Below are positions 1 through 5,435 of a stretch of DNA of 6,578 nt, piece by piece (position 1 is the stretch's first letter; each line of letters opens with the position of its first letter). Made by a program: the position numbers and the translations under genes. The notes below the pieces were generated by a model. The model was not told where the DNA came from, ran no database searches, and worked only from the letters and a program-made list of their open reading frames with translations. This DNA is from Acidobacteriaceae bacterium (GTDB lineage: Bacteria; Acidobacteriota; Terriglobia; Terriglobales; Acidobacteriaceae). The stretch lies in assembly GCA_030044455.1 (NCBI GenBank), contig JASHVU010000573.1, forward strand, positions 1 through 6,578, read 5' to 3'.

Positions 1-1747
1 CAGCAGTGCCCGGCTGGCCTTCCACCACGGTCAGTACTCGATCAGCTTTCACGTTCGTCAACACCTGCTTTACGCCGGTTGGCCAGGAAAGCTCGATTTT
101 CTCGATCACCGCAGACTTGCCCAGTCCAAAATGCACGCGCTTGTCGCTGGATGAGCTGTATCCCACCGCCGTAGTGGCATGGTTGTATTGCACACCTTCT
201 GCTGTCGTAATCTTTACCTTCGTTCCCAGTCCGTCGCGGTTGTCCCTGGTGCCCACCAGCTTGAGGATGATCCAGTGATTCCCGTTACTGGTGCTGTTCA
301 TGAGAAGTTGCGGTTTGTCATTGATGGTGCTCACTACAACATCGATCTTCCCATCATTGTTGAAGGAGCCGAAGGCTGCGCCGCGATGCTGGCGCGGCGA
401 CAGAAAGTCAGCGCCGGCCGTCGCGCTCACATCGGTAAAAGTGAAGTTGCCATGATTGCGCAGCAGCCCGTCAGGCTGCAAAGTGGGCCGGTTCAGCACA
501 TCCATTTCGTTGTCAAGAATCGCACCCCCCGCCACGAACAGATCCTTTTTCCCATCGTTGCTAAAGTCGAATGCTCCCGTTCCCCAGGCGGTCATGCGAC
601 GGCTGAAGGCAGTTATGCCGGAAATATCGGTCACATCGTCGAACTGCGTTCCCGTGTTCCTGTACAGCGGAAAGGAGTCGCCAAACATGGCGGTGTGAAA
701 AATGTCGGGCAGACCATCGTTGTTCAAATCGCGGAACTCCGCACCCATGCCTGCGACAAGGCTGCCGATAGAGGTGTAGGCGACGCCCTGCTCCAAAGCG
801 ACGTCCTTGAATGTCCCGTCGCCGTTGTTTTGCAAAAGAAAATTGGGAGAAGTGTCGTTGGATACAAAGATGTCGGTAAAACCGTCGTTGTTGTAGTCGG
901 CGAAGGCCAAGCCCATGCCTTTGCCCACGTATTGCCCAATGTGCGAAGACGCCGACACATCGGAAAACGTCCCGTCGCCGTTGTTTCTATAGAGAATGTT
1001 CGGCGTCCCTTTAAAGTTCCCCGGGGCACAATAGGTGCGAGCGCTGCCGATGGAGCAAAGTTTGGCATTGGCGATGTTGTAGTCGAGATAATTGATGACG
1101 ATCAGGTCTAGGCGGCCGCTGTTGGCGGAGTCGAACCACCCGCCGGCAACTGCCCATGGCTTTCCGTAGCCGGGGATGGTGCCGCCTACTCCCGCCTTGT
1201 CCGTCACGTCAGTAAACGTCCCGTCGCCGTTGTTATGTAACAACTGGTTGCGGTTTACGCCGGTAATATACAAATCAACAAATCCATCGTTGTCGTAGTC
1301 CCCGGCCGCCACCCCCATGGAGTAGCCAACGCCCTTTACTCCCGCCTGTTCCGTGACATCGGTAAAAGTGCCATCACCGTTATTGCGGTACAGCCGGTTC
1401 CAGTAACTCGAGTCTGCCTTTTCAAGCGAAGGTATGGCAGCTCCATTGGTAAAAAAGATGTCCAGCAGTCCGTCGTTGTTGTGGTCAAACACGGCAACCC
1501 CGCCCAACATCGTTTCAATGGAGTACCGCTGAGGGCTGACACTATTCTTCAGTTGGAATCGGATACCGGACCGGTCGATCACGTCTTCAAAAGAAATCGG
1601 GTCTTGGGGTGGGACAGAGAGCGTTTCCGGCTTTGAGGATTCTGCCCGCAGCGTCGACAAGCTCATTTCCACCGCTGCCAGACCGCCTAAGCGAAGAAAA
1701 TCCCTTCGCGAAAAATCATCGAGCGTCTTGAGCCCGCCGTCGCTCAT
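1..1747 (-). CDS. CRTAC1-like FG-GAP/VCBS repeat protein with ASPIC/UnbV domain, 3' end cut by window edge
   Basis: The frame is open for 582 codons from the ATG at 1747-1745 to the window edge with no stop. Residues 13-18 read SRRDFL, a twin-arginine motif, followed by a short hydrophobic stretch (about 19-33), so the protein is probably exported folded by the Tat system. Residues 80-480 hold repeated calcium-loop motifs of the D-x-[DN]-N-D-G-x-x-D type: 88-96, 150-158, 284-292, 340-348, 394-402 and a variant at 461-469. Four NNGDGTF-like strands occur near 122, 172, 256 and 307. This is the pattern of a seven-bladed, integrin-like beta-propeller. Residues about 503-575 match ASPIC/UnbV (GLGTKV, HFGLG, SWPTG, final VVEG). 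Family members are usually 550-600 residues, so only a few residues should be missing. C231 and C240 could form a disulfide. Molecular function is unknown; calcium-dependent surface binding or adhesion is an inference. It follows the PD40-TPR gene on the same strand. Confidence 0.93.
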   Translation of the reverse strand, partial: MSDGGLKTLDDFSRRDFLRLGGLAAVEMSLSTLRAESSKPETLSVPPQDPISFEDVIDRSGIRFQLKNSVSPQRYSIETMLGGVAVFDHNNDGLLDIFFTNGAAIPSLEKADSSYWNRLYRNNGDGTFTDVTEQAGVKGVGYSMGVAAGDYDNDGFVDLYITGVNRNQLLHNNGDGTFTDVTDKAGVGGTIPGYGKPWAVAGGWFDSANSGRLDLIVINYLDYNIANAKLCSIGSARTYCAPGNFKGTPNILYRNNGDGTFSDVSASSHIGQYVGKGMGLAFADYNNDGFTDIFVSNDTSPNFLLQNNGDGTFKDVALEQGVAYTSIGSLVAGMGAEFRDLNNDGLPDIFHTAMFGDSFPLYRNTGTQFDDVTDISGITAFSRRMTAWGTGAFDFSNDGKKDLFVAGGAILDNEMDVLNRPTLQPDGLLRNHGNFTFTDVSATAGADFLSPRQHRGAAFGSFNNDGKIDVVVSTINDKPQLLMNSTSNGNHWIILKLVGTRDNRDGLGTKVKITTAEGVQYNHATTAVGYSSSSDKRVHFGLGKSAVIEKIELSWPTGVKQVLTNVKADRVLTVVEGQPGTA

Positions 1748-1753
1748 ATCTTT

Positions 1754-1759
1754 CCTTCC
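1754..1759 (-). promoter_or_regulatory. Ribosome binding site of the FG-GAP/ASPIC gene
   Basis: The minus strand reads GGAAGG six bases before the ATG at 1747. It is purine-rich and well spaced. It fixes the start that places the twin-arginine motif 12 residues from the N-terminus, as expected for a Tat signal. Confidence 0.7.
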
Positions 1760-1845
1760 GAGGATGATCTCCGTTCCGGTGTCGATTCTTACGGCGATAT
1801 GGAATACAAATGCTCAATCATTCTTTGATAAATATACTTTCGATG

Positions 1846-1858
1846 CACACAACGTGTG
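1846..1858. repeat. Small inverted repeat upstream of the FG-GAP gene (possible operator)
   Basis: CACAC-AAC-GTGTG on the plus strand is a perfect 5-bp inverted repeat around a 3-base centre. It lies about 100 bases before the FG-GAP start, next to the AT-rich stretch. The size and position would suit a repressor or activator half-site pair. An arm of 5 bp is short enough to occur by chance, so the regulatory reading is only a suggestion. Confidence 0.25.
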
Positions 1859-1893
1859 GCGCTTTTCGCCCAATCCGTCATCCACCAGGAATG

Positions 1894-2232
1894 TTAGCGG
1901 AGCGATTGCAAGGCGCACAGCACGACAGAAGCCTCATGAGCACGACCGGTTATCGCAAAGCCTGACGCGAGAAGTGGTGCAACGTGAAGCCAGGTGGAGT
2001 AGACCCAGTACGTCAAAAGCGCGCAGTCTTTTTCAGAAAGGTGGATTTGTCCTTTGATCGCAAGCTTGATATTTGCAAAGAGGTCGCTCGTTCCGCCGTA
2101 GGCTTCTTTACACCCGCCTCTGGCGCGACAAATTCTTTTCGATGTACAACGCATGTCGGCATTCTCGAAGACTTGCTGCATGGTCTCTCCAGGATGCCAT
2201 TTGGCGACGCCAAGAGATGCATTTTGCCACAT
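1894..2232 (-). CDS. Doubtful 112-residue hypothetical protein, perhaps a truncated gene remnant
   Basis: The frame starts 25 bases after the PD40-TPR stop, with GGAG three bases before the ATG (a tight but usable spacing), and ends at a TAA at 1896-1894. Residues about 50-111 look protein-like: an amphipathic stretch (SDLFANIKLAIKG), then TYWVYSTWLH, then ASGFAITGRAHEASVVLCALQSL. This resembles, from memory only, N-terminal parts of longer acidobacterial hypothetical proteins with a D-L-F...L-x-x-W-V...I-T-G-x-x-x-E-A-x-x-x-L-x-x-L pattern. If so, the copy stops where the family would continue, and reading past the stop gives nothing similar. The N-terminal 45 residues (several Cys, Arg and Lys) look unstructured. 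There is no signal peptide. Codon use is less G/C-biased at third positions than in the neighbours. It may be a real small gene, a decayed fragment or chance; no function can be given. Confidence 0.35.
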   Translation of the reverse strand: MWQNASLGVAKWHPGETMQQVFENADMRCTSKRICRARGGCKEAYGGTSDLFANIKLAIKGQIHLSEKDCALLTYWVYSTWLHVAPLLASGFAITGRAHEASVVLCALQSLR

Positions 2233-2257
2233 TCACTCCGTGGCCGGGCCGCACAGC

Positions 2258-5221
2258 TTACTGCCGAATCGGAGTCCTGTTCTGAAAAAGTGCGAGACGC
2301 GCAATGAGACTCTGTGCCAGGGTCGCATTGCCTTTTTGCGTCGCCAACTCGATCGCACGCCGCTCTAACTCAACTGCTTGGTCGAAATGGCCGGTTTCGG
2401 CATACACAGCGGCGAGCGTTCCCAAAAGCGCCGGCTCGTGCGCCGAGGTAAGCTGCACAGCGTGCTCGGCCAGCGGCAGCGCAGCATTGCCATTCCGAAG
2501 TGTGTCGTTGCTTGAAGTGGCAAGCACCCACGCAGTATCGTTCAGTACCTGCAAGTTGTCAGGGTCCTTGGTTAAGGCTTGCCTCCAATACGCGAGGCCC
2601 TCCTTGCCCTGGCCATTCATGACCAGCGCCTTGCCCAGATAGTAGTGCACGTCCACCGCGTCAGGGGAAAGCGCGAGCGCTTTTTCGAAATGTGGAATTG
2701 CGTCGGCCAATTGGTCCTTCTTGGCAAGAGCAATGCCAAGGTTGGTGTGGTATTCAGCAGTCTCCGGGCTGAGATCCAGAGCTTTCTTGAAATGCGGAAT
2801 TGCACCATCTACATTTCCTTTTGCCATCAGCGCGTGCCCCAGATTGTCTTCGGCCCCGGCACTGGCTGGATCGAGTTCGACTGTCCTGGTGAAGTCCGCA
2901 ATTGCTTCGTCGAGATTTCCCTGCATGGTCAGCGCCAGGCCTAGATTGTTATACGCCGGCGCGTACCCGGGATCGATCTTGATGGCCTTGCGATACTCAC
3001 CGAGCGCCTCGTCGACCCTCCCTTGCGCTACAAGGGCGTAGCCAAGATTGTTATGAGCCTCGGCGAAATCGGGATCAGCTTCGAGCGCGGAATCGAATTC
3101 GAGCACGGCTTCGGAAAGGTTGTGCTCCGCAAGCAGCGCCGAGCCCAGGTTGTTGTGCGCTTCGGCGTAGCCGGGCCGTTCGTCAAGGGCCAGGTAAAAC
3201 TGCTGCTTAGATTCGGCCGCGTGTCCCGTCTGGCCCAGCGCAGCACCCAAGCCGTTATGCGCTTCGGCGTAGTGCGGGTCGAGGCGGAGAGATTCGCGAA
3301 ATTGCACCATTGCATCATCGATCCTGCCGGCGCGCAAGAACGTCTGACCCAAGCCGTAGTGGGCGCGCGCATCGTTGGATTGCATGGCCAGCGCTTTCTT
3401 CCATTCCACAATCGCTGCGTCGTATTCTCCCTTCTTGGTCAGGTCGGCGGCCAGATCGAATTGCTTGTAAAAGTCCACCGCAGGCGTGTCAATGTGTTCG
3501 ATGCCACTGGGGTTCATGTTGACGAACTCGGGAATATTCACGGCGCGATTCGCAGCCGTTGAGTTCTCAATAAGAATCGCCGGCGTATCATTTCCGCTCT
3601 CATCGATGTGCGTCAAGAACATCTGGGTGTACGGAGTCCGGCTCTTCGACGAGAAAACCAGCCAGCGCCCGTTGGGCGAAAAGCTATGCCACGAATTCAT
3701 GAGCGGCGTGTTGCAGTTCATCAGACGCGCTTTGCCGCCCGCGGCCGGTACGATATAGAGCTTTCCGTCCGGGCGCATCAACTGGCCATTATGTGCCTGC
3801 ACAAACACCATCCACTTGCCGTCCGGTGAAATTTTAGGAAAGCTATTGCTCATCCCGTTTTGCGACGCGCCTGCGATTGGCTCGGCCGTGCCGCCCCGGC
3901 CGCCGTTAAATGGAATGCGATAAAGATCGTATTGGATGGGCACTTCGGCAGGATCATTCGCATAGGCAGCCAGCTTTCCGTCAGGCGGGTTCGGGTCCTT
4001 GGCTTTCGCACGCGCGAACACAAGATACTTTCCGTCCGGACTCCACACCGCGCTTGCCTGCACCAGCTTCGGATCGTCGGCCCCGGGTAGCGGATGCAGC
4101 ATTTTGGCTTCGCGGTCATACCACGCCAGGATTCCACGCGTCGGATAAAAAGCCTGCAGGAACCGGTAATCGAGAAAGTTGGCCACATAGTAGAACTGCC
4201 AACCCTTCGTTCCCGGCGGCTTGATTGTGGTTGCCACGTACTTGCCATCCGGTGAAACTTGCGACATGAATCCCAGACGCGACTGCGGGTCCATCTCGCC
4301 GGTAAACTTGGCCCACGAGATCATGTCCTCGGTGCGCACGGTCATTTTTTTGGCAACGGGCACCAGCGCGTAGAGACCTTTGTCGTTTTGCGGACCATCC
4401 ATGTCCAGGCCCAGGGTTTTGCCGTCGCGGCTGAATGAGTGGCAATTGGCGCAGGAGTGCAGATCCGTCATCACAACGTGGCTTGAAGGCTGGGAAACAT
4501 CGCGCATGCGCCACTCGATCAACGGAATTGCGCTGGGAGCCAGCGGCTTGATGACGCCCCTCTCCGTCGCCGAAGGCATCAGCGGCACGTCTCGATAAAA
4601 GATTGGCGCTGCAACAGGATCGCGCGAAACGGTGAGTTGCAACGCCCCACGCGAGCGAGGTTGTGTTTGATTTCCATCTGTGTAACCGGTAATGGTGATG
4701 GTGGCCGGGTGATCGACTGCGTGTTTCCGGATTGCGTTCCACGCGGTGGCGTCCGGCTTCCAGGTGTGCGCGGCCGCTTGTTCGGGTGTCAAGGTGGGAA
4801 GCTTGTTGCTGCTCGAAATGCAACGCGGATCGATCTCGCCTATCTTCAACCCTTCGCCCTTCGAAGTTAGGTGCAGAGCTGGGGAACCATCGCCGAATGC
4901 GATCTCAATTTGCCAGCTTACGGCACTTTCGGCTGGATCACGCCACTGAAATGTGGGAGCGGCCATATCGGGCGGAAAAGTCGAACCATTGAGGGGATAA
5001 TCGACGATGATGCCAACGGGTGAATTCGTCGCGCCGGCAACTGTCTTGCCTGGCCTGGTCAACCAGGTGGCGCATAGAAACAGACAGGACGCGAGAGCAA
5101 CTCCTGATGCGCGGGCGGAGTGGGTCGAACCTCGTACGCGGGCATTCCTATGTCCCCCGACGGCCGTTGAAAGACTGTTTGCTTCACGCGGCTCGTCACC
5201 GCACTGATTCACAAGACTCAT
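2258..5221 (-). CDS. Exported TolB/PD40-like beta-propeller protein with CXXCH motif and C-terminal TPRs
   Basis: 987 residues from the ATG at 5221. The frame stays open to a further ATG at 5311, but 5221 is preferred because AGAGGA lies 7 bases upstream and the candidate promoter overlaps the longer start. Residues about 38-54 are hydrophobic after an Arg-rich N-terminus, and a VAGA site near 61-64 suits signal peptidase I, so it acts outside the cytoplasm. Residues about 69-205 form an Ig/FnIII-like region. CANCH at 257-261 is a heme-c-type CXXCH. Four PD40 signatures (SPDGKY, SPDGKY, SPDGKW, SPNGRW) begin near 323, 394, 465 and 515, indicating a TolB-type propeller. Residues 584-963 hold eleven TPRs. 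TPRs usually bind protein partners, and propellers bind protein or glycan. A role as a periplasmic or surface scaffold working with the neighbouring FG-GAP protein is an inference; no enzymatic residues are recognised. It lies 214 bases after the hydrolase gene on the same strand. Confidence 0.92.
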   Translation of the reverse strand: MSLVNQCGDEPREANSLSTAVGGHRNARVRGSTHSARASGVALASCLFLCATWLTRPGKTVAGATNSPVGIIVDYPLNGSTFPPDMAAPTFQWRDPAESAVSWQIEIAFGDGSPALHLTSKGEGLKIGEIDPRCISSSNKLPTLTPEQAAAHTWKPDATAWNAIRKHAVDHPATITITGYTDGNQTQPRSRGALQLTVSRDPVAAPIFYRDVPLMPSATERGVIKPLAPSAIPLIEWRMRDVSQPSSHVVMTDLHSCANCHSFSRDGKTLGLDMDGPQNDKGLYALVPVAKKMTVRTEDMISWAKFTGEMDPQSRLGFMSQVSPDGKYVATTIKPPGTKGWQFYYVANFLDYRFLQAFYPTRGILAWYDREAKMLHPLPGADDPKLVQASAVWSPDGKYLVFARAKAKDPNPPDGKLAAYANDPAEVPIQYDLYRIPFNGGRGGTAEPIAGASQNGMSNSFPKISPDGKWMVFVQAHNGQLMRPDGKLYIVPAAGGKARLMNCNTPLMNSWHSFSPNGRWLVFSSKSRTPYTQMFLTHIDESGNDTPAILIENSTAANRAVNIPEFVNMNPSGIEHIDTPAVDFYKQFDLAADLTKKGEYDAAIVEWKKALAMQSNDARAHYGLGQTFLRAGRIDDAMVQFRESLRLDPHYAEAHNGLGAALGQTGHAAESKQQFYLALDERPGYAEAHNNLGSALLAEHNLSEAVLEFDSALEADPDFAEAHNNLGYALVAQGRVDEALGEYRKAIKIDPGYAPAYNNLGLALTMQGNLDEAIADFTRTVELDPASAGAEDNLGHALMAKGNVDGAIPHFKKALDLSPETAEYHTNLGIALAKKDQLADAIPHFEKALALSPDAVDVHYYLGKALVMNGQGKEGLAYWRQALTKDPDNLQVLNDTAWVLATSSNDTLRNGNAALPLAEHAVQLTSAHEPALLGTLAAVYAETGHFDQAVELERRAIELATQKGNATLAQSLIARLALFQNRTPIRQ
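2333..3472 (-). repeat. Eleven-unit TPR-coding repeat array (102-bp period)
   Basis: Counted from the ATG at 5221, residues 584-889 form nine consecutive 34-residue TPRs with no insertion. Most of the middle ones begin with AEAHNNLG or a close variant and end in a DP or SP turn. A tenth unit (890-929) carries a 6-residue insertion and the motif NDTAWVLATSSNDTLRNG, and an eleventh (930-963) closes the array. At DNA level the period is 102 bases: the 14-base string GCGCTTCGGCGTAG on the plus strand occurs at 3157 and again at 3259, exactly 102 bases apart. The array can bend into a superhelical protein-binding surface, and its DNA similarity makes unit gain or loss possible. Confidence 0.9.
4439..4453 (-). 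other. CXXCH heme-c-type motif (C-A-N-C-H) in the PD40-TPR protein
   Basis: The minus-strand codons TGC GCC AAT TGC CAC encode Cys-Ala-Asn-Cys-His at residues 257-261, followed by SFSRDGK. The protein is predicted to be exported, which is where c-type heme is attached. The motif sits just before the first recognisable PD40 unit. It could bind one heme c, with a distal ligand from one of several nearby His or Met residues, or the two cysteines could form a disulfide or metal site. From memory, related propeller proteins of Bacteroidetes and Planctomycetes carry C-x-N-C-H-S-F at the same place, which argues for a conserved role. Confidence 0.75.
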
Positions 5222-5228
5222 TCTGCGA

Positions 5229-5234
5229 TCCTCT
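5229..5234 (-). promoter_or_regulatory. Ribosome binding site of the PD40-TPR gene
   Basis: The minus strand reads AGAGGA at 5234-5229, seven bases before the ATG at 5221. No comparable site precedes the in-frame ATG at 5311, so this site decides the start. Confidence 0.7.
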
Positions 5235-5292
5235 GTCTTCGAAACGTGACTAATCAGACCAACCCAGGAAGTGCTGGAACTTTCCGGAAGGC

Positions 5293-5304
5293 GGAGTATA
5301 CTCC
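5293..5304. repeat. Perfect 12-bp palindrome GGAGTATACTCC over the candidate -10 box
   Basis: Each half is the exact reverse complement of the other, with no spacer. It covers the TATACT box of the candidate promoter. Placement and symmetry fit an operator for a dimeric repressor. No second copy is seen elsewhere in the window, and no regulator gene is present. Confidence 0.45.
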
Positions 5305-5324
5305 TGCGCAAAGACCTCGGTCAC
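5295..5324 (-). promoter_or_regulatory. Candidate sigma-70 promoter of the PD40-TPR gene
   Basis: On the minus strand, GTGACC (5324-5319, 4 of 6 matches to TTGACA) and TATACT (5300-5295, 5 of 6 matches to TATAAT) are separated by 18 bases. Transcription would begin near 5288, giving a leader of about 65 bases before the ATG at 5221. This implies the gene can be transcribed apart from the upstream hydrolase. The -10 box lies inside a perfect palindrome, so a bound regulator would be expected to block polymerase. Confidence 0.45.
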
Positions 5325-5406
5325 CAGCGATTCGCGGGTCCGCTTGCACCTTCTCCTGCACTCCTGCTCCGAAGCCGGACTCCAAACAATGAGCAACGAG
5401 GCATGA

Positions 5407-5418
5407 TCCCAATTGGGA
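5407..5418. repeat. Perfect 12-bp palindrome TCCCAATTGGGA after the hydrolase stop
   Basis: This uninterrupted palindrome lies about 18 bases after the hydrolase stop codon. As RNA it could form only a 4-bp stem with an AAUU loop and no U-run follows, so it is a poor terminator. It could be a protein-binding site or chance. Confidence 0.3.
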
Positions 5419-5435
5419 ACCTGGCCGCGCTCGTC

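Larger units (their letters stand above)
1748..2257. other. 510-base gap between the PD40-TPR gene and the FG-GAP gene
   Basis: The gap holds no gene recognised with confidence. Its upstream half contains the doubtful 112-codon frame at 2232-1894. The part nearest the FG-GAP start (about 1790-1860) is clearly more AT-rich than the coding DNA and probably carries that gene's leader and promoter. A weak minus-strand pair is TTGTGT (1852-1847) and TATCAA (1830-1825) with a 16-base spacer, matching the sigma-70 boxes at only 3 and 4 of 6 positions, so I do not call it as a promoter. No rho-independent terminator with a T-run follows the TPR stop. Read-through into the FG-GAP gene is possible, but the long gap makes separate transcription more likely. 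Confidence 0.6.

Noticed and set aside
72..80. L-A-S-C in the PD40-TPR signal region as a lipoprotein box (numbered from the upstream ATG at 5311)
   Set aside because: The hydrophobic stretch before the Cys is too short and continues after it, while a signal peptidase I site (A-G-A) follows at a normal distance. Coordinates here are residues, corresponding to about bases 5072-5098.
179..1111. 310-codon open frame on the plus strand
   Set aside because: It is antisense to the FG-GAP/ASPIC gene, which has a clear domain structure over the same bases. The plus-strand translation has no recognisable domain, and its periodicity mirrors the DNA repeats of the real gene.
2201..2213. Inverted repeat TTGGCG-A-CGCCAA as terminator of the PD40-TPR gene
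   Set aside because: The loop is one base and no T-run follows on the minus strand, so it is not a convincing rho-independent terminator.
2333..3472. Regular 102-bp repeats as a CRISPR or satellite array
   Set aside because: The repeats are coding, in frame and encode canonical TPR units; there are no near-identical short repeats separated by unique spacers.
4116..4823. 235-codon minus-strand frame overlapping the PD40-TPR gene
   Set aside because: It is a shifted frame of the same gene, rich in Arg, His and Ser with no domain, while the main frame carries the PD40 and CXXCH motifs here.
5222..5311. Upstream in-frame ATG giving a 1017-residue PD40-TPR protein
   Set aside because: The extra 30 residues lack a good ribosome binding site, overlap the candidate promoter and push the signal peptide to about residue 70. 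The ATG at 5221 has AGAGGA at good spacing.
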